Assembly (NCBI RefSeq): GCF_000284015.1
Contig: NC_016943.1
Span: 3,017,541-3,081,540 of the forward strand
From: Blastococcus saxobsidens DD2
GTDB taxonomy: Bacteria > Actinomycetota > Actinomycetes > Mycobacteriales > Geodermatophilaceae
DNA length: 64,000 nt
Direction: 5' to 3'
Positions 27,460 through 34,796 of this stretch are shown here, piece after piece; within the stretch, counting starts at the first letter, position 1; each line of letters begins with the position of its first letter. The notes beneath the pieces are model-generated. The model did no database searches. It worked only from the letters and a program-made list of their open reading frames with translations, and had not been told where the DNA came from. The position numbers and the translations under genes are program-made.

Positions 27460-28203
27460 TCAACCCGTCATCTCCGACGCCAGCTCGAGGTAGGCGCGCC
27501 GCCGCTGGTCGGAGAGAGCCAGCACGTCGGCCTCGGTCCAGCCGAAAGCACGCGCCAGCTCTGCCACCTCGGCGAGCAGCCGGGCGCCCAGGTGCGCGAG
27601 CTCGGCGACCACATACCGGGCCGGGTCGAGCATGTGGCTCCACTGCTCACCGCACACCGCGCAGCTGCCGGCCAGCAGCACCTCGGAGCCAGGGTCGTGC
27701 TCGGCGAGGCTGGCCGCGACGGCAGCCGCGAGCTCGTCGTCCAACGGTGGGGCGTCCTGCGGCTCGGTCACCTGGTCCAGTGCTGCGGCCACCAGCAGGT
27801 CCCGGGCCTCCTCCGGCGACGGCGCCCCAGCGGCCCGGGCAAGGTCGCGGCTGGTCAGGGCGCGCACCGGCAGCGGATCTCCCTGGTGCTGCAGGACCCA
27901 CCGCTTTTCGGTGCGGGCGCCCATCTGCTCCAGCAGCTCGGCGACGCTGAGCTCGAGGGTCGACTGCTCCCCGCACGAGTCGCAGCTGGTCCAGGCCACC
28001 AGCCTGTCCCCCAGCAGCCGCGCACGCAGCCCGAGCAGGGCGGCATCGCGCTGGCCCAGCGGAAGACCGGCCGGATCGGGCAGTTCCGGGTAGGCCAGGG
28101 CCAGGCACCGCACGGCCGCGTCCGTCGGGTGCATCCCCGCGACGGCGTCCAGCAGGTGCAGGCGCATCCGGGGGGCCATGGTCATCACTGGCGCCACGGT
28201 CAT
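27460..28203 (-). CDS. T4-type baseplate/hub assembly protein with two CxxC motifs
   Basis: This 247-residue protein begins at ATG 28203, overlapping the tube stop (ATGA). SCDSCGEQSTLEL near residue 75 and SCAVCGEQWSHML near residue 185 give two CxxC pairs that could form a zinc ribbon. Between them are RALTSRDLARAAG and the acidic helix DDELAAAVAASLAEHDPGSE. The C-terminal ELARAFGWTEADVLALSDQRRRAYLEL resembles the T4 gp26/gp28-like baseplate chaperone family found next to tube genes in actinobacterial eCIS. It probably helps hub assembly; whether it stays in the particle is unknown. Confidence 0.75.
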   Translation of the reverse strand: MTVAPVMTMAPRMRLHLLDAVAGMHPTDAAVRCLALAYPELPDPAGLPLGQRDAALLGLRARLLGDRLVAWTSCDSCGEQSTLELSVAELLEQMGARTEKRWVLQHQGDPLPVRALTSRDLARAAGAPSPEEARDLLVAAALDQVTEPQDAPPLDDELAAAVAASLAEHDPGSEVLLAGSCAVCGEQWSHMLDPARYVVAELAHLGARLLAEVAELARAFGWTEADVLALSDQRRRAYLELASEMTG

Positions 28204-28727
28204 CAGGCCGGCTCGTTGAAGGTCGGCTCGGTGGGCTCGGTGACGGCGTAGTCGCGCTCCCAGCCCTCGTTCTCCAGCTTGATCGACTGGATCGCGACGG
28301 CGTTGGCGTTGGCGTCGAGATCGGGCTGAGCCTGGAACTCCGAGACCCAGCAGCGGTTCACCTGGTAGGAGATCGCGACCTGTCCGGCCTCGTTGTACAT
28401 CTCGATGATGATGTTCTTGCGGAAGTCCTTCAGCGAGACCTCCGACCCGAGACCGGAGCCGAAGTTCCACACCTTGTTCGCCCACTTCTCGAACTCGGGG
28501 TCGTGGGTGACCCCGCGTTCCAGGGTGATCGGCTCGTACTTGGTCCGACCCGGCGACTTCCGCGACGTCGAGGGATCCCCGCCCTCGCGGTGCTCGACCA
28601 CCTCGGTCGTGCGCTTGAGCGCGCTCACCTTGGAGACCCCGGCGACGTACCGGCCGTCCCACCGCACCCGGAACTTGAAGTTCTGGTACGGATCGAACCG
28701 CTGGGCGTTGACGCTGAACTCGGCCAT
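28203..28727 (-). CDS. Inner tube protein (gp19/Hcp-like)
   Basis: This 174-residue protein is a typical eCIS tube subunit. DPYQNFKFRVRWDGRYVAGVSKVSALKRTTEVVEHREGGDPS-type sequence fills residues 12-55, followed by PITLERGVTHDPEFEKWANKVW and the C-terminal IQSIKLENEGWERD. These blocks match the gp19 family that forms stacked hexameric rings with a roughly 40-angstrom lumen. It lies 20 nt after the sheath gene. Only one gp19-type tube gene is visible, whereas many eCIS have two or three; the CIS-tube adaptor downstream probably covers the junction to the hub. Confidence 0.95.
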   Translation of the reverse strand: MAEFSVNAQRFDPYQNFKFRVRWDGRYVAGVSKVSALKRTTEVVEHREGGDPSTSRKSPGRTKYEPITLERGVTHDPEFEKWANKVWNFGSGLGSEVSLKDFRKNIIIEMYNEAGQVAISYQVNRCWVSEFQAQPDLDANANAVAIQSIKLENEGWERDYAVTEPTEPTFNEPA

Positions 28728-28747
28728 GGTGGCCCCTCTTCCTGGGC

Positions 28748-30295
28748 CTAGACCGCGGTCTGGCCGGCCAGCTGCTGGATGGAGATGATCACGAACTCCG
28801 CCGGCTTCAGCGGGGCGAAGCCGACCGAGATGTTGACCACGCCGCGGTCGATGTCGTGCTGGGTCGTGGTCTCCCTGTCGCACTTGACCAGGTAGGCCTC
28901 CCGCGGGCTGCTGCCCTGGAAGGCGCCCTGGCGGAAGAGGTCGTTCATGAAGGAGCCGATGCTCAGCCGGATCTGGGACCAGAGCGGTTCGTCGTTCGGC
29001 TCGAAGACCACCCACTGCGTGCCGCGGAAGAGGCTCTCCTCGATGTAGAGGGCGGTCCTGCGGACCGAGAGGTACTTCCACTCCGAGGCGAGCTGGTCGG
29101 CTCCCACCAGGGTGCGCGCGCCCCAGACCACGCGCCCGGCCACCGGGAACTGCCGCAGGCAGTTGACCCCGAGCGGATTCAGCCGGCCGTTCTGCCCGTC
29201 GGTCAGCGTGTAGTCCAGGTCGTCGACGCCCAGCAGTGTCGCCTCCAGCCCGGCCGGGGCCTTCCAGACACCGCGCGAGGCGTCGGTACGGGCGATCACC
29301 CCGGCCACCGCGCCGCTGGCGGCAAAGGTGTCGGGACGGTTCTCCCGCAGCGGGTCGGGCGACGTCACCCTGGGGTAGTAGAGGGCCCCGTTGGCGGTCC
29401 GGGTGGTCAGCGCAGCGATGCCGCTGATCACCGCATCCGGGTTGGCCCAGCTGCTGGCCGGGTCGACCAGGACGACGGCCCGCCGGTCGACGGCGTAGCC
29501 GAGCGCGGCGTCCCAGGTCGCCTTGCCCACGTCGACCGTGCGGGTCAGGGGCGGGACCACGATCAGGTTGACGATGTCGGCCAGGTCCAGCACCCACAGG
29601 CCCTGCCGGGCGGCCTGGGCCGCGGCACCGCTGACCTGGGTGTCGGTGACGGCGCTGCCGTCGGACCCGTCGGTGCCGAACGGCGTCGAGCTGGCGGCGT
29701 TCTCGAGGGGGTCGGTGCCTGCCGGTGCGGCACCGCTGGCGGTCGGCCGGGCCGACGGCACGGCGCCCTTCACCCGCACCAGCGCCGACCCGGCACGCAG
29801 CACGCCGGTGACGAACCGCGGGTGGTCGGGTTGGGTGGACAGGTTGAGGAAGCTCTCCGGCTGCCCGGTCGCGGTGTCCTTGACCAGCAGATTGAAGCGC
29901 GAGTCGGAGGGCTCCCCCGGCCCGGCTGCGGCGTCCTCGACGCGCACTCGTAGCCGGCTGCCCCACGCCCCCTCGTCGGCGGCCTCCAGGCCGAAGCCGG
30001 TAGGCAGCGTGACCGTCGCCCTCGCCGCGCCGTTGACGACCCGGCCGATGAGCGCATCGCGTCCACCGTTGAGGAAGTACTGGGACACCGAGTAGCTGAG
30101 CGGGCTCTCGGCCCACAGGCCGCCGTGCATCCGGGTGAACTCGGTGAAGCTCTGGACCAGCACGGGCCGGTCCGTGGGGCCGCGCAGGGTCCGTCCGATG
30201 AAGGCGGTGATCGACGTCGCGACACCGGTGACGGTGCGGACGCCGCTGCTGACCTCGCGGACGTAGACGCCGGGATAGGTGAGGTTCACGGTCAT
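28748..30295 (-). CDS. Contractile sheath protein
   Basis: This 515-residue protein starts with the sheath signature YPGVYVREVSSGVRTVTGVATSITAFIG (residues 7-34) and FTRMHGGLWAESPLSYSVSQYFLNGG. It ends with DIDRGVVNISVGFAPLKPAEFVIISIQQLAG, the nearly invariant C-terminal arm that links neighbouring sheath subunits. ATG 30295 follows CAGGAGT at good spacing; a longer open frame upstream overlaps the previous gene and is not used. Only one sheath gene is present, compared with up to three in Afp/PVC. It would wrap the gp19 tube and contract on triggering. Confidence 0.95.
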   Translation of the reverse strand: MTVNLTYPGVYVREVSSGVRTVTGVATSITAFIGRTLRGPTDRPVLVQSFTEFTRMHGGLWAESPLSYSVSQYFLNGGRDALIGRVVNGAARATVTLPTGFGLEAADEGAWGSRLRVRVEDAAAGPGEPSDSRFNLLVKDTATGQPESFLNLSTQPDHPRFVTGVLRAGSALVRVKGAVPSARPTASGAAPAGTDPLENAASSTPFGTDGSDGSAVTDTQVSGAAAQAARQGLWVLDLADIVNLIVVPPLTRTVDVGKATWDAALGYAVDRRAVVLVDPASSWANPDAVISGIAALTTRTANGALYYPRVTSPDPLRENRPDTFAASGAVAGVIARTDASRGVWKAPAGLEATLLGVDDLDYTLTDGQNGRLNPLGVNCLRQFPVAGRVVWGARTLVGADQLASEWKYLSVRRTALYIEESLFRGTQWVVFEPNDEPLWSQIRLSIGSFMNDLFRQGAFQGSSPREAYLVKCDRETTTQHDIDRGVVNISVGFAPLKPAEFVIISIQQLAGQTAV

Positions 30296-30329
30296 CGACT
30301 CGGACTCCTGTGCTGATGCAGTGGGTGGT

Positions 30330-30698
30330 TCACGGGGTCGCGTCGCGGCCGATGAGGATCTGAAGGTTTGCGTCTGCCGTTCCCGCATTGGCGAACGTCA
30401 GGGAGGCCGGGTTGCCGGTGAGGTCGACGGCACCGCCGAGGAGGACCTGGGGCTCGTCGAGCCCGATGGTCTGCGAGCCGACGTCGTAGCTGAGGTCGGC
30501 GCTCGGCTCGTCGGGAAGAATCACCAGGCAGGCGATCAGGCCGGCGGCGCCGGGGCCGAGGTTGACCTCGAGGTCGCCACCGGCGGGCACCACGACCGAG
30601 AGCTTGTCGTAGGCGTCGACCTCGAGCACCCCCGATCCGGTCAGCTGAGGCCCTCCTTCGGCACGGACCGTCACGTCCCAGATCAGCTTCTCGGTCAT
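30330..30698 (-). CDS. Small beta-rich protein at the head of the eCIS operon, unknown function
   Basis: This 122-residue protein has predicted alternating beta-strands (IWDVTVRAEGG, SVVVPAGGDLEVNLG) and no signal peptide or membrane segment. ATG 30698 overlaps the previous stop (ATGA), and 34 nt separate it from the sheath gene. It has no motif I recognise. Position suggests an accessory structural or regulatory protein made with the sheath. Confidence 0.6.
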   Translation of the reverse strand: MTEKLIWDVTVRAEGGPQLTGSGVLEVDAYDKLSVVVPAGGDLEVNLGPGAAGLIACLVILPDEPSADLSYDVGSQTIGLDEPQVLLGGAVDLTGNPASLTFANAGTADANLQILIGRDATP

Positions 30699-31138
30699 GG
30701 CAACTCCTGGGTCTCGGTCCGAAACTCGGTGCGGCCGGACGAGGTATGCAGCGCTCCCGTGCGGATGACCTCGGCGAGCAGGAGCGGTGACAGCGACCCC
30801 AGCGCGGTGCGACGCGGCGCCAGCTCCCACAGCGCCGCGGCGCGGCCGTCCTCGACGACGGCCAGCACGCGGGGGGTCGAGCGGACCCCGTCCAGCCATT
30901 CGGGCACCCGCGACTCGTCGGCGCAGTTCCACACGACCAGGTCGAGCTCGTCGAGCGGTGGCGCGGAGTCGGCAGGGTTCCCGAGTTCCGCGGCGGAGTC
31001 GACGCGGGCGACCACCGTGATCCTCGGGTCACGGCGTAGGGCGTCGAGGACTATGTCGCCGAGCAGGCCGGTGCAGCCGATGAGGCAGACGCGCACCGGC
31101 TCCGCTGTGTCGTGCTCCTTCACCGCCGACATGCCCAC
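30695..31138 (-). CDS. Rossmann-like small protein at the head of the eCIS operon
   Basis: This 147-residue protein begins with a nucleotide-binding-like strand-turn-helix, VRVCLIGCTGLLGDIVLDAL (residues about 15-34), like the first beta-alpha unit of NAD(P)-binding Rossmann folds. It continues RITVVARVDSAAEL and DLVVWNCADESRVPEWLDG. The fold appears cut short: catalytic residues of SDR enzymes are absent and about half the expected length is missing. It may be a binding or regulatory protein. It is separated by 108 nt and a strong hairpin from the LuxR gene and is likely the first cistron of the structural operon. Confidence 0.55.
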   Translation of the reverse strand: MGMSAVKEHDTAEPVRVCLIGCTGLLGDIVLDALRRDPRITVVARVDSAAELGNPADSAPPLDELDLVVWNCADESRVPEWLDGVRSTPRVLAVVEDGRAAALWELAPRRTALGSLSPLLLAEVIRTGALHTSSGRTEFRTETQELP

Positions 31139-31216
31139 CCCCTCGAACGGCCTGTCAGCAACTAAGGCGCGGCTGGCGGGTGCGGCGCAATCGGCCGGGG
31201 GGTGTGAGTCGGATCG

Positions 31217-31243
31217 GCTCTGGGCCCTTCCTGGGCCCAGAGC
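31217..31243 (-). terminator. 11-bp stem-loop just after the LuxR gene
   Basis: GCTCTGGGCCC (31217-31227) and its exact complement (31233-31243) flank a 5-nt loop, starting 3 nt after the LuxR stop. There is no T-run, as is usual for many actinobacterial terminators. It would separate regulator and structural transcripts, or attenuate read-through into the eCIS operon. Confidence 0.65.
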
Positions 31244-31246
31244 TGC

Positions 31247-31930
31247 TCAGGTCAGCGTGGCGGACCCCTCGAGGTACTGGGCCCTCCCTCGAGACAACGT
31301 CTCGGCGTCGATCCGGGCCAAGGCTCCTGCGACCTCGCCGCGACCCGTGACGCCGCACTTGGCGAGCACGTTGTGCACGTGGTTCTTCACGGTGCTCAGT
31401 TGAAGGTCCAGGGCCCGGGCGATCTCCTTGTTGGACATGTCGCTCTGCACCAGCCGCAGTACCTCACGCTCACGTCGGGTGAGGGGTACCACGCTGGACA
31501 CGGTGGGCGTCGCCCTTGCTTGCAGGCCGATGTGCCGGATCAGCTCGGCGGCCACCCGGCCGGAGCACGCCACCTCGCCTCGGGCCGCCGAGCGCAGCGC
31601 GCCGGCGACCTCATCGAAGCCGGCGTCCCGGGAGACGTAGCCGGAGACCCCGGCCTCGGCGCACGCCACCACCTCGAGCCCGTCCTCGTGCACTCCCATG
31701 GCCACAACGCGCAGATCGCGCCGCGCGGTACGCAGAGCCGCAACGGTTACCAACGCGCGCTCCATCGTCACGTCGAGCAGGGCCAAGTCGCACTCCTGCC
31801 GGCGTGCGGCCGCGACCGCACCGGCGGTGGTGGCGGCGGTGGCGACGTGAGCCACGTCAGGGAGCGCGCGCAGCAAGTCGGCGACACCATCTCGGTAGAG
31901 CCGTATCTCGGTGACGACCAGAACCCTCAT
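31247..31930 (-). CDS. LuxR/NarL-family regulator with atypical receiver domain
   Basis: This 227-residue protein has an N-terminal receiver-like domain and a C-terminal LuxR helix-turn-helix (LTRREREVLRLVQSDMSNKEIA, then STVKNHVHNVLAKCGV, about residues 150-195). The putative phosphoacceptor is in LALLDVTME, but the usual acidic pair near residue 8 is TE instead of DD, and the conserved Lys is Arg (GYVSRDAG). Phosphorylation may therefore be weak or absent. No histidine kinase gene adjoins it. Its place directly upstream of the eCIS operon, same strand, makes it the best candidate regulator of that operon. Confidence 0.85.
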   Translation of the reverse strand: MRVLVVTEIRLYRDGVADLLRALPDVAHVATAATTAGAVAAARRQECDLALLDVTMERALVTVAALRTARRDLRVVAMGVHEDGLEVVACAEAGVSGYVSRDAGFDEVAGALRSAARGEVACSGRVAAELIRHIGLQARATPTVSSVVPLTRREREVLRLVQSDMSNKEIARALDLQLSTVKNHVHNVLAKCGVTGRGEVAGALARIDAETLSRGRAQYLEGSATLT

Positions 31931-32244
31931 CCGCGCTCACCTCAGGGGCAAGGCGGCACACGACCCGGAGCGGGTGCGGAGCAGGTCGCCCGAGCCGGCC
32001 GTGCGAACACCGCCGGAGTTGTTGCTAAGCCGATCGTCGATGACGTTAGCGCCACAGGAGGAACTTGACCCGGTTCCCGACCCCCTGATCTGAGGCGGTG
32101 ATCGCCTCGGGAGAGGAGTTCTGGATCTCCTGCGGTCGAGCCGCCGGAGTTCCGCCGTAGAGCGGTGGCGCTGGCCCGTCGGCGGGAGGAGCCGACCCCT
32201 GGGACCGCGGCCGAGCGGGGGATCGGAGAGTCCTGCCTGCCCCG
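31931..32244. other. Intergenic region upstream of the LuxR gene
   Basis: No convincing gene is present in these 314 nt. Several short inverted repeats occur, for example GAGGCG with CGCCTC around 32092-32108, and GCTAA with TTAGC around 32022-32049 close to the LuxR start. It probably holds the LuxR promoter, but no clear -35/-10 pair could be chosen. Confidence 0.4.
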
Positions 32245-32650
32245 TTGGAGGCAAAGGATCTATCGGAGCACACCACGTCCGGCCGGACGCTGTCTCTCCT
32301 CTGGCTGGACTCTGCCGGCCACAGGTTGGGGCGGGTCCTGTCCTTGACCGATGCCCCTCCGCAACCCGCGCCTGCCGTGCTCGGCCTCATCCACCAGCTG
32401 CGCCACACGGTCGTCACCGACGGTCTCCTGTACGTCCAAGCCCACACCGCCATCGCACTCTCGCGCCCGGGCACGTCTCTATCGGCTCCGACGACGCGGC
32501 GTGGGCCGATGCACTGCAGACGGCCGTCGGCGCCGACGGCCTGGGAACCTGGAGCTTCCACGTCGCGGCAGGTGACTGGATCCCGACGGCGGTCGATCCA
32601 CCTGCTGCGAGGTTCCACCCGCGCCGAGTCGCCTGGGGTCTCCTGCCGAG
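32245..32650 (+). pseudogene. Frameshifted gene remnant of unknown function
   Basis: Two neighbouring frames give protein-like sequence that reads on from one to the other. From about TTG 32245 the first frame encodes TLSLLWLDSAGHRLGRV and VLGLIHQLRHTVVTDGLLYVQ. Near 32460-32470 coding continuity passes to another frame with HVSIGSDDAAWADALQ and LGTWSFHVAAGDWIPTAV. A single-base change near 32465 would fuse them into about 130 residues. The second frame has no stop before the antitoxin gene. The pattern recalls small actinobacterial proteins of unknown function. Sequencing error or true decay cannot be separated here. Confidence 0.45.
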
Positions 32651-32690
32651 TTGCTTGACCGCTACTGGCCGATTGACCAGAATTGAGGTC

Positions 32691-32966
32691 ATGTCGATTC
32701 AGTCCCTGGCGGCGGTCAAGGCGCACTTCAGTCAGGTGATCGACGAGGTCGCCGGCACGCATGAGCGCGTGACCGTCACGAAGAACGGCAGCCCGGTGGC
32801 CGTCATCCTCGCCGTCGAGGACTACGAGTCGCTGATGGAGACGTTGGAGATCCTGTCCGATCCCCGAGCCGGCACGGAGATCAGGCGGGCCGAGGAGGAG
32901 ATGGCCGCCGGCAAGGTCTACGGCGAGGCCGCCGTGCGCGCCGCCCTCGCCGCCCGCCGCCGGTGA
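32691..32966 (+). CDS. Phd/YefM-type antitoxin
   Basis: This 91-residue protein opens MSIQSLAAVKAHFSQVIDEV, the standard Phd/YefM DNA-binding N-terminus, followed by ERVTVTKNGSPVAVILAVEDYESLMETLEIL. The C-terminal tail should wrap the toxin. ATG 32691 was chosen because the family start falls there and GAGG precedes it. It overlaps the RelE-like toxin by 4 nt (GTGA). It probably represses its own promoter. Confidence 0.92.
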   Translation: MSIQSLAAVKAHFSQVIDEVAGTHERVTVTKNGSPVAVILAVEDYESLMETLEILSDPRAGTEIRRAEEEMAAGKVYGEAAVRAALAARRR

Positions 32967-33238
32967 CAGGGCCGCACACCTACACCGTCGTGCTCTCGGC
33001 AGCGGCTAAGCGGGCCATCGAGCGAGACCTGCCCGAGCCGGTGGCCGTGGCGGTCGTCGACTTCCTGTTCGGGCCGCTCGCCGCGGACCCGTACCGGGTC
33101 GGCAAGCCGCTGCGCTTCGAACTCGAGGGCTACTGGTCTGCACGGAGAGGCCAGTACCGCGTGATCTATTCCATCCACGACGACGAGATCCTCGTCAGAG
33201 TGGTACGCATCTCGCACCGCGCCGACGTCTACGGCTGA
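32963..33238 (+). CDS. RelE/ParE-family toxin
   Basis: This 91-residue protein has the RelE fold pattern: YTVVLSAAAKRAIERDLPE at the N-terminus, GKPLRFELEGYWSARRGQYRVIYSIHDDE in the core, and VRISHRADVYG at the end. Arg-rich core and the final H-R-x-x-V-Y match mRNA-interferase RelE relatives (YoeB/RelE superfamily). GTG 32963 overlaps the antitoxin stop. The pair looks intact and abuts the first quinone oxidoreductase fragment. Confidence 0.92.
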   Translation: MTGPHTYTVVLSAAAKRAIERDLPEPVAVAVVDFLFGPLAADPYRVGKPLRFELEGYWSARRGQYRVIYSIHDDEILVRVVRISHRADVYG

Positions 33239-33376
33239 CCGGACGTCTCGTGCTGAGGCGGCGGAACGCGGGAACGAGGCGTGGCCCAGGTCCTCCTGGA
33301 CCCGCTCGGCACTCCCCAGGTCGGACCGTGACGCCCGACGTCAGTACGTGCCTGCGCAGCATTTGGCCTCCTGCGC

Positions 33377-33526
33377 ATGCGTGCCGTGCAGATCACCCGT
33401 TTCGGAGGACCCGAGGTCCTCGACGTCGTCGACATCCCCGAGCCGGAGGCCGGCCCCGGTCAGCAGCTCTACGACGTCTCCACCGCCGGCATCAACTACG
33501 CCGACACGCACCACCGCATGTCGTGA
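33377..33526 (+). pseudogene. 5' fragment of quinone oxidoreductase gene, copy 1
   Basis: A 49-codon frame encodes MRAVQITRFGGPEVLDVVD and continues to YADTHH, nearly the same as the N-terminus of the intact gene at 38809. It then runs into a stop. By eye about 85-90% of bases match over 138 nt. A TGGCCT box lies 7 nt before the ATG where the intact gene has TAGCCT, so the putative promoter -10 is repeated too but has a change. A short trace of further homology (GAGAAC/TACCT) follows out of frame. Confidence 0.85.
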
Positions 33527-33579
33527 GAACTACCTGAGTTGCGACGTTCTGCGACATCGCTGGCGCGCCCGCACAGCGA

Positions 33580-33969
33580 TCAGGCTGGACAGGCGACGGC
33601 CAAGCCCGACGTGCCCGCGGCAGCGGCCAACTCGGAGTCGTAGGTGAGCATCTCGTCCACTCCGATCCGCAGGGCGACAGCCAAGTGGACTGCGTCGTTC
33701 GAGCGCAGCCGGCCGGGCAACGCTCCGGCCGTCAGCAAGTCACCTCGCGTGAGATCGACCAGCGTCACGGTATCGAGCACGACGCCCACCGAAGCCAGGT
33801 CGATGTCATGCGGGTGACGGTTTGCGGCACAGTGCAGTTCCGTGTGGAGCAACCACGACGCGACCACGTCAGAAACCACCTGCGATTGGAGGTACGTCGT
33901 CAGCGCCGCGGACTCCGCTTCCTCGACCAGCAGCTTCATCGCCGCTGACGTATCCAGGTATGACGTCAC
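33580..33969 (-). CDS. PIN-domain toxin (VapC-like)
   Basis: This 129-residue protein has PIN-domain acidic residues: YLDTSAAMKLLVEEAES at the N-terminus (first Asp), ELHCAANRH (Glu), and LRSNDAVHLAVALRIG with LTYDSELAAAA near the end (two Asp). Such proteins are Mg-dependent RNases acting on tRNA or rRNA. GTG 33969 overlaps the antitoxin stop. It lies 54 nt from the end of the first quinone oxidoreductase fragment. Confidence 0.9.
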   Translation of the reverse strand: MTSYLDTSAAMKLLVEEAESAALTTYLQSQVVSDVVASWLLHTELHCAANRHPHDIDLASVGVVLDTVTLVDLTRGDLLTAGALPGRLRSNDAVHLAVALRIGVDEMLTYDSELAAAAGTSGLAVACPA

Positions 33970-34232
33970 CAGCGGCCTCGGACGTCGTCCGCCAGCTCCT
34001 GGCTCGACAGCGTGGACGTGCGCCGTCGGATCGTCGACAGGTCGGCACGAGGCCGGCGCGCTCGACGCGCCTGTCCACGCAGGATCAAGTCATCGACCGT
34101 CGCGCCGACGGGAGGCACAATCACCGCCGCCAGCTGACCGTTGTTGGTGACCTGCACAGATTCGCCGGCCGCGACGGCCCGAAGGATCTCTCCGCTGTTG
34201 TTGCGCATTTCTCGGTGCGTCACCAACTTCAT
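33966..34232 (-). CDS. Phd/YefM-type antitoxin paired with PIN toxin
   Basis: This 88-residue protein begins MKLVTHREMRNNSGEILRAV and continues GESVQVTNNGQLAAVIVPP, the Phd-fold DNA-binding half. The Arg-rich and acidic tail should neutralise the PIN toxin. ATG 34232 is preferred over a longer frame because the family start falls there. A GCTAC direct repeat lies just upstream (GCTAC at two positions 10 nt apart) and could be part of the operator. Confidence 0.88.
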   Translation of the reverse strand: MKLVTHREMRNNSGEILRAVAAGESVQVTNNGQLAAVIVPPVGATVDDLILRGQARRARRPRADLSTIRRRTSTLSSQELADDVRGRW

Positions 34233-34433
34233 GTAGCGCACCGTAGCACCCCGAAATCCGCAAGGCGTGATGTTGCCTGGTGGCGCCTTCCCTACGGAGG
34301 AACGCCGCACGACGCGCAGATTCCCCGTTCACGGTCACCCCCCTCATCCATAGCCGCACGGCACCCGGTGACACGTGTCCACGCCGCGACATCGCTGGTT
34401 CGACGTCTCCCGCGCGGCGCCGATCCGCAGAGG

Positions 34434-34796
34434 TCAACCAGTGGGCGAGGGCGGCTTCGGAAGCTCCCAGATCCGCTCGAACTGGTCGGCGACCAACGGC
34501 CAGACCAGCCGCAGACCGTCCTCGACCGAGTCGACCTCGTCGGCCAGTGGCGGGAGGGCGACGAAGTGGTGAGGAATCACCCTTCCGGCGCGGTCCTGCC
34601 GCCCCAGCGGGTCCGGCATCCGCAGGGCCACCATCTCGGGCAGCTCACTCGTCCCGGCAACGCGACGCCAGACTTCCGGACCGTCGTCAATCTCCGAGAA
34701 GGCGACGTCGTAGACCCGGAGCGGCTCCTCGAAGCCTCCGTCTCGGAGGAACCGGAAGCCCCAGGTCCGGCCGCGGGTGGCCCAGATCAGGGTCAT
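34434..34796 (-). CDS. Hypothetical protein encoded with GTPase-like gene
   Basis: This 120-residue soluble protein begins MTLIWATRGRTWGFRFLRDGG and ends WELPKPPSPTG. It overlaps the GTPase-like gene by 4 nt (ATGA), so the two are coupled. No motif is recognised; it is rich in aromatic and Pro residues. Tight pairing suggests it works with, or is controlled by, the P-loop protein. In other NTPase-based defence pairs a small partner can be a sensor or effector, but that is only analogy here. Confidence 0.65.
   Translation of the reverse strand: MTLIWATRGRTWGFRFLRDGGFEEPLRVYDVAFSEIDDGPEVWRRVAGTSELPEMVALRMPDPLGRQDRAGRVIPHHFVALPPLADEVDSVEDGLRLVWPLVADQFERIWELPKPPSPTG

Noticed and set aside
4703..31930. 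Prophage
   Set aside because: Tail-like genes only: no capsid, portal, terminase, integrase or lysis gene; AAA+ ATPase, DUF4255 and DUF4157 genes mark an injection system.
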